A stretch of DNA of 64,000 nucleotides from Spirochaetales bacterium (GTDB taxonomy: Bacteria; Spirochaetota; Spirochaetia; CADAEX01). The notes below the pieces were generated by a model. It did no database searches. It was not told where the DNA came from and saw only the letters and a program-made list of their open reading frames with translations. The DNA is taken from positions 95,709 through 159,708 of the forward strand of contig JACKPD010000003.1 in assembly GCA_024233785.1 (NCBI GenBank). The letters are read 5' to 3'. This document shows positions 1 through 9,919 of the stretch, piece after piece (the stretch's first letter is position 1; every line of letters begins with the position of its first letter). Both the position numbers and the translations under genes were made by a program.

Positions 1-359
1 ATGTGCTCTCTGGTCTGGGGTTCCGGACCTGAATCTGCAGCAACAAGAATTACCGCTCCATCCATCTGGGCTGCGCCCGTAATCATATTTTTTATATAGT
101 CAGCATGTCCCGGACAGTCTACATGTGCGTAATGCCTTTTGTCTGATGAATATTCAATATGCCTTGTGTTAATTGTAATACCACGCGCTTTTTCTTCCGG
201 TGCATTATCAATATCATCATAATTCATGATCTTTCCGCCATTTTTTGCTGAACAATACATTGATATGGCAGCAGTAAGTGTTGTTTTACCGTGGTCTACA
301 TGTCCAATTGTACCAACATTGATATGCGGTTTAGACCTTTCGAACTTTTCTTTAGCCAT
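1..359 (-). CDS. tuf: Elongation factor Tu, N-terminal part (cut by window edge)
   Basis: Translation GTPase that delivers aminoacyl-tRNA to the ribosomal A site. The reading frame starts at 359 and runs off the left edge after 119 codons. The GTPase motifs are visible: G1 as GHVDHGKTTL near residue 19, switch I ending in RGITIN near residue 60, and G3 as DCPGHADY near residue 81. A Shine-Dalgarno (AAAGGAGAA) lies six bases before the ATG. It follows rpsG directly on the same strand; fusA, often between these two genes, is missing. The identification is certain, but only the first third of the protein is present. Confidence 0.97.
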   Translation of the reverse strand, partial: MAKEKFERSKPHINVGTIGHVDHGKTTLTAAISMYCSAKNGGKIMNYDDIDNAPEEKARGITINTRHIEYSSDKRHYAHVDCPGHADYIKNMITGAAQMDGAVILVAADSGPEPQTREH

Positions 360-676
360 CAGTTTCTCCTTTAAATTACATTCCTTATAATTTTATAATC
401 CTGCGGCCGCGCATTCCGGGCCAACTGCCCATATGAATATGCTGCCGTACATTCTCGAGGTAAAATGATGATGATCTTACTATTCCTTAACTTATAAAAA
501 TTAACAGATTAGCAGTTCCACCACCTTACCACCCTTATAACGAGATATGGCTTTCAGCCGCCGTATCTCACAGAGTGATTGGTTTGGCTAAAACCAATTC
601 ACAATACAGATTAAATACAATTAACACAAGATGATAATTTATTCAAGCTCTCAAGAGGGTATGAATAATTATATAT
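360..676 (-). promoter_or_regulatory. rpsG-tuf spacer with two hairpins
   Basis: This 317-base gap contains no gene that I can support. Read on the minus strand, two hairpins follow each other after rpsG: ATTGGTTTT/AAACCAAT-type at 578-598 (8-bp stem, 5-base loop) and a 10-bp stem at 542-551 with 560-569 (one G-T pair). Neither is followed by a T-run, so they do not look like simple intrinsic terminators. The rest, down to the tuf ribosome binding site, is AT-rich with possible -10 boxes around 385-398 but no convincing -35. It may hold a tuf promoter, a processing site or an attenuator; which of these is inference. Confidence 0.4.
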
Positions 677-1147
677 TTACCATCTGTAATGGGAGAATGC
701 CTTGTTGGCTTCTGCCATTCTGTGTGTATCTTCTTTTTTCTTGAATGCTGTTCCTGTTGAGTTGAATGCGTCAAAAAACTCAGCACCAAGTTTTTCTCCC
801 ATTGTTCTTCCGCTTCTTGATCTGGCGGCGGTTATAATCCATCTTGTCGCAAGCGCATCCCTTCTCGAGTCCCTGATTTCAACAGGCACCTGATAGGTTG
901 AACCCCCGACTCTTCTCGATTTTACTTCAACCAATGGCTTGATTTTTTCCATGGCTTCTGTAAACGCTTCAACAGCATCTTTCTGAGTCTTACTGCTTAA
1001 CATCTCAAGCGCATCATACATGATTCGTGTACTTACAGATTTCTTTCCGTCAAGCATCATCCGTGCAATAAACTTGGATATTGCCGTGCTCCCGTATTTC
1101 GGATCAGGAACAATTAATGTTCTTACTTTTACACCTTTTCTAGACAT
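677..1147 (-). CDS. rpsG: 30S ribosomal protein S7
   Basis: Primary 16S rRNA-binding protein that nucleates assembly of the small-subunit head. The 156-residue length is normal for bacterial S7. The typical opening (SRKGVKVRTLIVPDPKYGS) and the conserved VGGSTYQVPVEI segment near residues 80-91, followed by the R-rich RWIITAAR helix, are all present. It lies 14 bases downstream of rpsL in the same direction, the usual str-operon order. No anomalies were seen. Confidence 0.98.
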   Translation of the reverse strand: MSRKGVKVRTLIVPDPKYGSTAISKFIARMMLDGKKSVSTRIMYDALEMLSSKTQKDAVEAFTEAMEKIKPLVEVKSRRVGGSTYQVPVEIRDSRRDALATRWIITAARSRSGRTMGEKLGAEFFDAFNSTGTAFKKKEDTHRMAEANKAFSHYRW

Positions 1148-1161
1148 ACATCAAACCCCTG

Positions 1162-1536
1162 TCAAGCTTTCGGCTTTTTTGTACCATATTTGGATCTTGA
1201 TCTTTTCCGATCTTCAACACCAAGGGTATCTTTAGCACCCCTTACAATATGATATCTTACACCAGGAAGGTCTTTTACCCTTCCCCCTCTTAAAAGTATT
1301 ACCGAGTGTTCCTGCAGGTTGTGTCCAATACCCGGAATATAAGCGGTAACCTCAATACCATTCGACAATCTGACCCTTGCTACTTTTCTTAACGCTGAAT
1401 TAGGTTTTTTTGGCGTTACCGTCATAACCCTTGTACAGACTCCCCTTTTCTGGGGACAGCTTTCAAGTGCAGGAGATTTTGTCTTTTTAAGTATCTGCTT
1501 TCTACCTTTTCTGATTAACTGATTAATTGTAGGCAT
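1162..1536 (-). CDS. rpsL: 30S ribosomal protein S12
   Basis: Decoding-centre protein of the small subunit. Its 124 residues are normal length. TPKKPNSALRK near residues 41-51 carries the two lysines (K42/K43 in E. coli numbering) whose replacement causes streptomycin resistance; here both are wild type. The PGIGHNLQEHSVILLRGGRV block is intact. The Shine-Dalgarno AGGAG precedes the ATG. The 144-base spacer to rpoC contains a small hairpin (TGGCAG 1568-1573 with CTGCCA 1585-1590). Confidence 0.98.
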   Translation of the reverse strand: MPTINQLIRKGRKQILKKTKSPALESCPQKRGVCTRVMTVTPKKPNSALRKVARVRLSNGIEVTAYIPGIGHNLQEHSVILLRGGRVKDLPGVRYHIVRGAKDTLGVEDRKRSRSKYGTKKPKA

Positions 1537-1680
1537 TTACCCAATTATCTCCTAGTAAAATTTTATCTGGCAGTAATTTATAGTCTGCCAATATTCTCAG
1601 TGAATGAAGGTTAACAACCCCATTCAAAAAAGTCAATAGCGCTGAACAGCACAAATTGAGAGCCTTTTGCCTTCACGGCA

Positions 1681-4600
1681 TCAGTCAAGCTCATCAAGAC
1701 TATGCTGTTTCGGCTGCATCGAAGCAGCTTCGAGTTCTTCCTTCTTTCTTGCCTCAAGAATCGTTTGTATTGAAGCATCAATATCTTCATTGCTTTCATC
1801 AAAAAGCTTGATATTTTTATATATTTTCTGCCCTGTTCCTGCCGGAATCAGATGCCCGATAATGATATTTTCCTTAAGTCCCCGCAGGTTATCAATTTTT
1901 CCCGCAATTGCAGCATTCGTAAGAACTCTTGTAGTTTCCTGAAATGATGCAGCGGAAAGGAACGAATCAATATTCAGGGAGGCCCTTGTGATACCGAGAA
2001 GAAGCGGTTTTGCTATCGCGGACTCACCACCTTCCCTGATTACCTTTGCATTCTCCTCATGGAATCTGTACTTATCTACCTGGTGGCCCTGGATAAAGGT
2101 TGTGTCCCCCACATGGCTTATCTCAACCTTTCTCATCATCTGCCTTACAATGACTCCAATGTGTTTGTCATTTATATGAACACCCTGAAGCCTGTAAACT
2201 TCCTGTATTTCATTCATAAGGAACCGCTGAAGGGCATTTTCACCAAGGATATCAAGAATATCATGCGGGTCGTTGTCTCCCTCGCTCAAAGGCTCCCCTG
2301 CCTCAACAAGGTCCCCGTCTCTTACAAGGAGGTGCTTACCCATCGGGACAAGATGTTTAAAATCAATACCCCTGTCATCAGTGATAATTATAAGACGCTT
2401 TCCCTTGATAATACCGCCGAACTTTACTTTTCCCGATATCTGCGAGAGAACAGCAATGCTCTTGGGTTTTCTTGCCTCAAAGAGTTCTCCTACACGCGGA
2501 AGACCGCCTGTAATATCTCTTGTTTTGACACTTTCCTTGAGCAGCTTCGCAAGGATCTTACCGGCGCTTATCCTTGCCCCGTCATCAACATTTATATATG
2601 ACCCTCCGGGCAGATAGTATGTTGCAAGCTCATTATCATCATTGTCAGCCAGGACAATTCTGGGCTGCAGTGTTTCCAGCGTGTATTCAGTTATCTTCTT
2701 CTCAATATTACCTGTATCCTCGTTGATTTCCTCTTTTAGAGTTGTTCCGAGAATTATATCGTGATACCTTACAACACCTGAAAATTCCGCAATAATAGGT
2801 TCTGAAAACGGGTCAAAACGGGCAATTGACGATTCAGCAGGAACAACATCCCCTTCCTTTACAAGAAGTTCTGCCCCGTTTCTGATTTCCACCTTCTGTT
2901 CCTGTGAGATCAGATAAAGATTTTTATCGATTATTGCAACATAGGCAATTTCATCTGACAATATTTCTTCTTTGCCTCTTTTTATGACCGGGTTGCCGGC
3001 AATAACCTTACCGCCCTCTTCTACAAGTATTTTATCTCCCTGTTTGATTTCTATTTTTCCAAGGATCTTGCTGACCTGTATAAACCCCTTTCTTGTAAAA
3101 AGGACATCTTTGTTGTCAAGCTCGACAGTATTTCCCGTGATTTTTCTTATAAGAACAGGATATTTCAAATAAACACGGTTTTCTTCACTCGCTTTGGTTG
3201 CCGCCCCGCCGATATGGAATGTTCTCATTGTAAGCTGGGTTCCTGGCTGTCCGATAGACTGGGCTGCGATTATTCCCACTGCCTCTCCGATTTCGACACC
3301 TTTGTTTGTAGCGAGGTTTCTGCCGTAACACTTCTGACAGACTCCGAATTTGGAATCACAGGTCAGAACGCTTCTGATCCTTACATGTTCGATTCCTGAT
3401 TCTTCAATTATTGTGGCAAGTTCATCTGATATTTCTTCATTTACATCAACAAGTATCTCACCGGTAATCGGGTGCTTGACCCTTTCCAGTGTATATCTTC
3501 CCTGGATTCTGTCGGCAAGCGGTTCTACAATCTCCTCGCCATCCTTGAGAGCGCTTATTACAATTCCGTTGATTGTACCGCAGTCTTCTTCGTTGACTAC
3601 AACATCCTGCGCTATATCAACAAGCCGTCTTGTAAGATAGCCGGCATCAGCAGTTTTTAGAGCTGTATCTGCAAGGCCTTTTCTGGCGCCGTTTGTTGAG
3701 ATAAAGAACTCGATGATTGAAAGCCCTTCCTTGAAGTTCGCCCTGATGGGAAGCTCAATGATATCGCCTGAAGGCTTGGCCATAAGGCCTCTCATTCCGG
3801 CAAGCTGTCTCAGCTGTGTTCTGCTTCCCCTGGCTCCTGAGTTGGCCATCATATAGATCGGGTTAAAACCCTGCCTGTCTTCTTTCAGAGTCTTCATCAG
3901 CACATTGGTAAGATCCTCATTTGTCTTACTCCATACCTCAATAACCCTGTTGTATCTTTCATCCTGTGTAATATGACCCTGAAGATACTGGTTGTGTATA
4001 ACTGTTACCTGATTATTGGCATCTTCTATAAGATTTTTCTTTTCAACAGGAATAACTACATCTTCCATACTTATAGTAGAGCCGAATATTGTAGCATATT
4101 TAAAGCCAAGCTTCTTTATTGAATCAAGCATTTTAACTGTTATATATGCTCCATTATCCTTGTAGCACTTGGCAACCATTGCCTTAAGTTCTTTATCTGT
4201 CAGAGGGGCGTTGATGTATTCAATCTCTTCCGGCATTGCTTCATTGAATATCAGCCTTCCGGGGGTTGTTTCAATATATTTCCCGTCAATCTTTACCTTG
4301 CAGACTGCCTGATAATCGAGTGATCTTGCATCAATTGCCATCAGAACTTCTTCAAATGAGTAAAAATATCTCCCTTCTCCCTTTGCGCCCTTTCTCGCAA
4401 CTGTAAGATAGTTAATACCGAGAACCATATCGAGCGACGGGAACACAATCGGGCTTCCGTTCGCGGGGTTTAAAAGATTGTTTACAGAAAGCATTAAGGT
4501 CCAGCATTCAATCTGCGCAGCCTGCGTTAAAGGCACATGGACCGCCATCTGGTCACCGTCAAAGTCGGCGTTATACGCATGACATACAAGAGGATGAAGC

Positions 4601-5910
4601 TTTATCGCCTTTCCCTGAACAAGCACCGGCTCGAAAGCCTGAATACCAAGCCTGTGAAGGGTCGGCGCCCTGTTAAGAAGAACAGGATGTTCCCTGACTA
4701 CATCGTCGAGAACCGCCCACACTTCAGCAGTTTCCTGCTCAACAAGTGTTTTTGCTTTTTTTATGTTATAAACTACGTCTTTTTCAACAAGCTTTTTCAT
4801 AATAAAGGGCTTGTAAAGCTCAAGCGCCATCTTTGCAGGAAGCCCGCACTGATGAAGACTTAGCTCAGGACCGACTACAATTACCGAGCGGCCTGAATAG
4901 TCAACCCTTTTACCGAGAAGGTTCTGCCTGAACCTGCCCTGCTTTCCTTTCAGCATATCCGAAAGGGATTTAAGCGGCCTGTTGGCTGAACCCTTTACTA
5001 CTTTTTTCTTTTTTGAATTATCGAACAGGGCATCAACCGCTTCCTGGAGCATTCTCTTTTCATTCCTGATAATAATATCAGGAGCGTTTAAAGCCATCAG
5101 CCTTTTAAGCCTGTTGTTTCTGTTTATTACCCTTCTGTATAAATCATTAAGGTCCGAGGTAGCAAATCTCCCCCCTTCGAGCTGCACCATAGGCCTCAGC
5201 TCGGGAGGTATTACAGGGATAACATCCAGAATCATCCATTCCGGCTTGTTTTTGGAATCCCTGAAATTTTCAACTATTTCTATTCGCTTTAGTAGTCTTC
5301 TGTCTGATTTTGCGCCCTTTTCAACCATTTTAATTCTAAGTTCAGCTGAAAGAGCGTCCAGATCAAGGGTTTCAAGCAGTGTCCTTATCGCTTCCGCCCC
5401 GATACCGGCAGTAAAGCTCATTCCGTATCTTTCTACTGCTTCATTATAGTCTTCTTCCGACAGGAGATCATGTTTTTTAAGTTCTGTATCGCCTGCGTCA
5501 ATAACAATATATTTTTCGTAATATAAAATTGACCTTAGCGAGGCAACTGTAAGATCAAGGAGAAGACCCATTCTTGAGGGGACTGACCTGTAATACCAGA
5601 TGTGGGAAACAGGGGATGCAAGCTCGATATGCCCCATCCTTTCCCTTCTGACCTTGAAGTGAGTTACTTCAACGCCGCATCTGTCGCAGATTACCCCTTT
5701 ATACCTTATGGACTTGAATTTACCGCAGTAACATTCCCATTCCTTGGTAGTACCGAAAATTCTTTCGCAGAACAGACCGTCTTTTTCCGGACGGAGCGTT
5801 CTGTAATTAATTGTTTCCGGTTTTTTTACCTCGCCGTAAGACCATGCCCTGATCTGGTCCGGCGAAGCAAGTTTTATCATAATATTGTCAAAATCCTGCA
5901 TTTCTCTCAT
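1681..5910 (-). CDS. rpoC: DNA-directed RNA polymerase subunit beta'
   Basis: Catalytic large subunit of RNA polymerase, 1409 residues from the chosen start. The catalytic magnesium motif NADFDGDQMAVH is present near residue 460, the zinc-ribbon CYCGKFKSIRYKGVICDRC near 60-78, and the second zinc site CDSKFGVCQKCYG near 890. The frame is open three codons further upstream with a GTG, but I chose ATG at 5910 because AGGAAGGGG sits eight bases before it and because family members start with a similar M-x-E-x-x-DFD. Only 19 bases separate it from rpoB. Confidence 0.97.
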   Translation of the reverse strand: MREMQDFDNIMIKLASPDQIRAWSYGEVKKPETINYRTLRPEKDGLFCERIFGTTKEWECYCGKFKSIRYKGVICDRCGVEVTHFKVRRERMGHIELASPVSHIWYYRSVPSRMGLLLDLTVASLRSILYYEKYIVIDAGDTELKKHDLLSEEDYNEAVERYGMSFTAGIGAEAIRTLLETLDLDALSAELRIKMVEKGAKSDRRLLKRIEIVENFRDSKNKPEWMILDVIPVIPPELRPMVQLEGGRFATSDLNDLYRRVINRNNRLKRLMALNAPDIIIRNEKRMLQEAVDALFDNSKKKKVVKGSANRPLKSLSDMLKGKQGRFRQNLLGKRVDYSGRSVIVVGPELSLHQCGLPAKMALELYKPFIMKKLVEKDVVYNIKKAKTLVEQETAEVWAVLDDVVREHPVLLNRAPTLHRLGIQAFEPVLVQGKAIKLHPLVCHAYNADFDGDQMAVHVPLTQAAQIECWTLMLSVNNLLNPANGSPIVFPSLDMVLGINYLTVARKGAKGEGRYFYSFEEVLMAIDARSLDYQAVCKVKIDGKYIETTPGRLIFNEAMPEEIEYINAPLTDKELKAMVAKCYKDNGAYITVKMLDSIKKLGFKYATIFGSTISMEDVVIPVEKKNLIEDANNQVTVIHNQYLQGHITQDERYNRVIEVWSKTNEDLTNVLMKTLKEDRQGFNPIYMMANSGARGSRTQLRQLAGMRGLMAKPSGDIIELPIRANFKEGLSIIEFFISTNGARKGLADTALKTADAGYLTRRLVDIAQDVVVNEEDCGTINGIVISALKDGEEIVEPLADRIQGRYTLERVKHPITGEILVDVNEEISDELATIIEESGIEHVRIRSVLTCDSKFGVCQKCYGRNLATNKGVEIGEAVGIIAAQSIGQPGTQLTMRTFHIGGAATKASEENRVYLKYPVLIRKITGNTVELDNKDVLFTRKGFIQVSKILGKIEIKQGDKILVEEGGKVIAGNPVIKRGKEEILSDEIAYVAIIDKNLYLISQEQKVEIRNGAELLVKEGDVVPAESSIARFDPFSEPIIAEFSGVVRYHDIILGTTLKEEINEDTGNIEKKITEYTLETLQPRIVLADNDDNELATYYLPGGSYINVDDGARISAGKILAKLLKESVKTRDITGGLPRVGELFEARKPKSIAVLSQISGKVKFGGIIKGKRLIIITDDRGIDFKHLVPMGKHLLVRDGDLVEAGEPLSEGDNDPHDILDILGENALQRFLMNEIQEVYRLQGVHINDKHIGVIVRQMMRKVEISHVGDTTFIQGHQVDKYRFHEENAKVIREGGESAIAKPLLLGITRASLNIDSFLSAASFQETTRVLTNAAIAGKIDNLRGLKENIIIGHLIPAGTGQKIYKNIKLFDESNEDIDASIQTILEARKKEELEAASMQPKQHSLDELD

Positions 5911-5929
5911 CAATAACACCCCTTCCTGG

Positions 5930-8900
5930 TCAGAAATTGGTTCCCTGTCTGTTTATGAGTTCTTCATCCCTTTCTGTAAGGGGAACCTGTCTTCCTCTGG
6001 AGTCCCAGATCGAGATATCAAGCGCCAGTCCTCTGAGTTCCTGTACAATTACGTTGAATGCTTCAGGTATTCCGGCAGCAGAGTTGGGTTCACCCTTTAC
6101 TATGCTTTCATATATCTTGGCACGTCCTGCCATATCATCAGATTTTATTGTAATAAATTCCTGCAGAGTATTGGCAGCGCCGTAAGCCTCGAGCGCCCAG
6201 ACTTCCATCTCTCCAAGTCTCTGTCCGCCGAACTGTGCCTTTCCGCCGAGCGGCTGCTGGGTAACAAGCGAATACGGGCCGGTTGACCTTGCATGCATCT
6301 TGTCATCAACAAGGTGATGAAGCTTGAGCATGTAAACACAGCCGACCATTACCGGGTTTTCAAAAGGCTCGCCTGTAAGTCCGTCATAAAGAGTTATCTT
6401 TGACGTTTCAGAAAGATGCGCTTCCTTAAGCTTGCCGGCAATCATTTCATTTGTTGCTGACTGGAACACAGGTGTAGCGTATTTTTCTCCAAGCACATAA
6501 CCTGCCCACCCGAGACTGGTTTCCATAAGCTGTCCGAGGTTCATACGGGAAGGGACACCAAGCGGATTCAGACAGATGTCTACCGGCGTTCCGTCTGCCA
6601 TATGCGGCATATCCTCTTCAGCAAGAACGCGGGAGACAACACCCTTGTTGCCGTGCCTTCCCGCCATCTTGTCCCCTTCCTGGAGTTTCCTCTTGGTTGC
6701 AATAAGTATCTTTACAACCTCGTCAACGCCCGGATTGAGATCATCACCTTCGGCCCTTTTCAATCTCTGTATATCTATAATTGTCCCTTCAACACCGTGA
6801 GGAACCCTCAATGATGTATCGCGGACTTCCTTTGCTTTTTCACCGAAAATTGAGTTCAGCAGCTTGAACTCCGGGGTTGTCTCTGTCTCGGATTTGGGAG
6901 TAACCTTTCCGACAAGAATGTACCCCGACTTTACCTTTGCCCCGATCCTGATAATGCCTTCCTCATCAAGCTGCTCAAGCGCTTTCTCTCCAATGTTTGG
7001 AATATCCCGTGTAAGCTTTTCTGTACCGAGCTTGGTTTCCCGAACTTCAGTAACAAATTCCTTTATATGGATAGAAGTAAAAATATCTTCCTTTACTACT
7101 TTTTCAGAAATAAGGATCGCATCCTCGTAGTTATAACCGTTCCATGGAAGAAAAGCCACAAGCACGTTCCGTCCAAGGGCAAGTTCACCAAATGAAGTTG
7201 CAGATCCATCCCCGAGAACAGTACCCTTCTCCACCTTGTCACCAGGCTTCACAAGAGGTTTCTGTGTAAAACAGGTGTCCTGGTTTGTTCTCTGGTATTT
7301 AAGGAGTTTGTAGTTATCCTCAAGACCGTCTTCCCTCTGGACAGTAATCTTTTCAGCTGAAACATAAGTTACAGTTCCCGCATTTCTGGCTTTTATTACA
7401 ACACCTGAATCATAGGCTGTTTTAGCCTCCATACCTGTTCCCACTATCGGGGATTCAGGAAAAAGAAGCGGGACTGCCTGTCTCATCATGTTTGATCCCA
7501 TGAGCGCCCTGTTTGCATCATCATGCTCAAGAAAAGGGACCAGAGATGTTGAAACAGATATAACCTGTTTCGGCGAAACATCCATATACTGTATCCCGCC
7601 CGGGGCCCTTGTAGTATAGTCGCCTGCCTTTCTAACAGATACCTGCTCAGCGCAGAAAGTTCCGTCTTCGTTAATAGGCGCATTAGCCTGGGCTATATAG
7701 TATTTTTCCTCATCTATTGCGGAAAGATATTCAACCTCACCGGTAGCGCGGCCTTCTTTAACCTTCCTGTAGGGCGTTTCGAGAAACCCGTAATCATTTA
7801 CCCTTGTATAGTTTGCGAGGGAAACAATAAGACCGATATTCGGTCCTTCAGGCGTTTCAATCGGACACATTCTTCCGTAATGGGTATAATGGACATCCCT
7901 TACTTCAAATCCTGCCCTGTCTCTGGAAAGACCTCCAGGCCCGAGGGCATTAAGACGCCTCTTATGGGTAAGCTCGGAAAGAGGATTGACCTGGTCCATG
8001 AACTGGGAAAGCTGGCTTGAACCGAAAAATTCCTTGATCGCCGCCACAATCGGCTTGATCGAAATAAGGTCCTGCGGTTTTATGGTATCTGTCTCCTTGA
8101 GAGACATCCTTTCCTTTGCAATCCTTTCCATCCTGACAAATGCTGTTTTCAGGTGGTTAGCGAGAAGCTCACCCACCGATCTGACTCTCCTGTTGCCAAG
8201 ATGGTCAATATCATCAACATTTTCTTCGCCGATATATACCTTTATAAGATAGAACATGGTATTTGTAATATCGTCTTTTGTAAGGACCTGGTCATCAAGC
8301 TGCGGGTTATAATCATACTTTTTGTTAAGCTTGTACCTTCCGACCCTGCCGAGATCATACCGTCTCGCGGAAAAAAACATGGATTTAAGATCTTTTTCCG
8401 CGCTTTCAACTGTAATAGGTTCACCCGGAAGGAGAACAGAGTATACAGCAGACAGTGCATCGTCTTTTGTCGGTTCGTCAGAATCGGAATCATCCCTTAC
8501 ATATTTAATATCTTCCATCTCAAAACAGTTAAGAATAATATTTGAGTGAAGAGATTCTTTATTTTCAAAATCAATTACTTCAATCTCATCAATGCCTGAA
8601 TGAAGCAGTTCATCAATGTCATGGAGCAGTATTTTTTCACCTGCCCTGTAAAGCTTCTTGCTTTCTCCTGCTTCGGTTTCCACAAAAACAGCCTTGGCAG
8701 CTATTGAACCGATAAGAGCTTCCTTCTCATCAGGCGTACAGTCAAGTTTTATTTTTTTTGTTTTATAAAAAAGGGAAATTATTTCTTCCCTGGTTTCAAA
8801 CCCCAATGCACGGAGAAATATTGTTCCCAGAATTCTTTTTTTTCTGTCTATTTTTGCATATATCAGGTCTTTTTTGTGTTCAATCTCGAATTCAAGCCAT

Positions 8901-9421
8901 GAGCCCTTATAAGGGATAATCCGTGAAGAAAAAATACCCTTATCATAGGAAAAAACAACACCCGGAGATCTGTGGATCTGGCTTACGACAACCCTTTCAG
9001 CTCCATTGATAATAAACGTTCCCCTTTCTGTCATTAAAGGGATATCGCCAATATATATAAGTTTCTGCCTGATTTCTCCGGTTTCCTGAAAAATCAGATT
9101 TATCCGCGCCTTAAGGGGGACAGCATAAGTTACGCCCTTCTGTTTACATTCAAACTCATCAAGCTTGATGCCGTCTTCATCAAGAACATATTGAGTATAT
9201 TCCAGCAACATATCGCCATTCGGACTTTCTATCGGGAAAATGCTCTGAAACACCTCCTCCAGCCCCTGCTCGTTAAGCGGTTCACCGTTTACAAGCCTGT
9301 CTCTCTGGAGAAATTTTTCATATGAGGAAAGCTGAATATCAACAAGTCCTGGCAAATCCATGACTTCACGATAATCTTTTCCGATATATTGCCGCTTAAT
9401 AGCCTTAGTCCTATCAAGCAT
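5930..9421 (-). CDS. rpoB: DNA-directed RNA polymerase subunit beta
   Basis: Second large RNA polymerase subunit, 1163 residues. It has the short beta form without large lineage insertions. The rifampicin-pocket segment near residues 468-500 is clear (QLSQFMDQVNPLSELTHKRR), and the RAGFEVRDVHYTHYGRMCPIETPEGPNIG block follows. Residue 491, equivalent to E. coli S531, is asparagine (codon AAT at 7949-7951); see findings. The C-terminal GGQRLGEMEVWALEAYGA block is intact. It lies between rplL and rpoC as usual. Confidence 0.98.
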   Translation of the reverse strand: MLDRTKAIKRQYIGKDYREVMDLPGLVDIQLSSYEKFLQRDRLVNGEPLNEQGLEEVFQSIFPIESPNGDMLLEYTQYVLDEDGIKLDEFECKQKGVTYAVPLKARINLIFQETGEIRQKLIYIGDIPLMTERGTFIINGAERVVVSQIHRSPGVVFSYDKGIFSSRIIPYKGSWLEFEIEHKKDLIYAKIDRKKRILGTIFLRALGFETREEIISLFYKTKKIKLDCTPDEKEALIGSIAAKAVFVETEAGESKKLYRAGEKILLHDIDELLHSGIDEIEVIDFENKESLHSNIILNCFEMEDIKYVRDDSDSDEPTKDDALSAVYSVLLPGEPITVESAEKDLKSMFFSARRYDLGRVGRYKLNKKYDYNPQLDDQVLTKDDITNTMFYLIKVYIGEENVDDIDHLGNRRVRSVGELLANHLKTAFVRMERIAKERMSLKETDTIKPQDLISIKPIVAAIKEFFGSSQLSQFMDQVNPLSELTHKRRLNALGPGGLSRDRAGFEVRDVHYTHYGRMCPIETPEGPNIGLIVSLANYTRVNDYGFLETPYRKVKEGRATGEVEYLSAIDEEKYYIAQANAPINEDGTFCAEQVSVRKAGDYTTRAPGGIQYMDVSPKQVISVSTSLVPFLEHDDANRALMGSNMMRQAVPLLFPESPIVGTGMEAKTAYDSGVVIKARNAGTVTYVSAEKITVQREDGLEDNYKLLKYQRTNQDTCFTQKPLVKPGDKVEKGTVLGDGSATSFGELALGRNVLVAFLPWNGYNYEDAILISEKVVKEDIFTSIHIKEFVTEVRETKLGTEKLTRDIPNIGEKALEQLDEEGIIRIGAKVKSGYILVGKVTPKSETETTPEFKLLNSIFGEKAKEVRDTSLRVPHGVEGTIIDIQRLKRAEGDDLNPGVDEVVKILIATKRKLQEGDKMAGRHGNKGVVSRVLAEEDMPHMADGTPVDICLNPLGVPSRMNLGQLMETSLGWAGYVLGEKYATPVFQSATNEMIAGKLKEAHLSETSKITLYDGLTGEPFENPVMVGCVYMLKLHHLVDDKMHARSTGPYSLVTQQPLGGKAQFGGQRLGEMEVWALEAYGAANTLQEFITIKSDDMAGRAKIYESIVKGEPNSAAGIPEAFNVIVQELRGLALDISIWDSRGRQVPLTERDEELINRQGTNF

Positions 9422-9448
9422 TAACCATACCCCCTACTGATAACTATA

Positions 9449-9500
9449 CCGGCATAAAATTTTGCCGGCATAACTTACAGCCCGAACCAGCCGGGCTGTA
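9449..9500 (-). promoter_or_regulatory. Two hairpins in the rplL-rpoB spacer
   Basis: The 114-base gap between rplL and rpoB holds a 9-bp stem (TACAGCCCG 9476-9484 with CGGGCTGTA 9492-9500) and a second 6-bp stem (CCGGCA 9449-9454 with TGCCGG 9463-9468). No T-run follows on the minus strand. In enterobacteria the same gap carries a partial attenuator and an RNA-processing site that lower rpoBC relative to rplJL. A similar role here is inferred from position only. Confidence 0.45.
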
Positions 9501-9535
9501 ATATGAGAATTTCACGATGTTTTACAATCTGAAAA

Positions 9536-9919
9536 CTATTTAACCTCAACAACTGCGCCAGCTGCTTCCAGCTTTTCTTTGAGTGTTTTAGCTTCTTCTT
9601 TGGAAACACCTTCTTTAACTTTCTGAGGAGCGCCCTCAACCAGGTCTTTTGCCTCTTTAAGGCCGAGACCTGTAATTGCCCTTACTTCCTTGATAACAGG
9701 AATTTTCTTTGTGTCATCAATTTTGGCAAGAATTACATCAAATTCAGTCTGTTCTTCTGATGCTTCAGCTGCCGCTGCTACAGGAGCTGCCGCTGCCGCT
9801 ACCGGAGCTGCCGCTGTTACACCGAATTTCTCTTCCATAGCTTTGACAAGTTCTGATACTTCAAGAACTGTCATTCCTGCAATTGCTTCCAGGATTTCAT
9901 CTTTTGATTTTGTGGCCAT
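9536..9919 (-). CDS. rplL: 50S ribosomal protein L7/L12
   Basis: Stalk protein that recruits translation GTPases; several copies bind L10. The 127 residues show the classic arrangement: an N-terminal dimerisation helix domain (about 1-35), an Ala-rich hinge (about 37-58), and a C-terminal domain with VRAITGLGLKEAKDLVEGAP. AAGGAG precedes the ATG. It is separated from rplJ by an unusually long structured spacer. Confidence 0.98.
   Translation of the reverse strand: MATKSKDEILEAIAGMTVLEVSELVKAMEEKFGVTAAAPVAAAAAPVAAAAEASEEQTEFDVILAKIDDTKKIPVIKEVRAITGLGLKEAKDLVEGAPQKVKEGVSKEEAKTLKEKLEAAGAVVEVK

Noticed and set aside
2059..2601. 180-codon open frame on the plus strand
   Set aside because: Antisense to rpoC over its whole length; its product has no recognisable features and the opposite strand is a certain gene.
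1681..5919. Longer rpoC start (GTG at 5919)
   Set aside because: The ATG at 5910 has better ribosome-binding-site spacing and matches the family's N-terminus.
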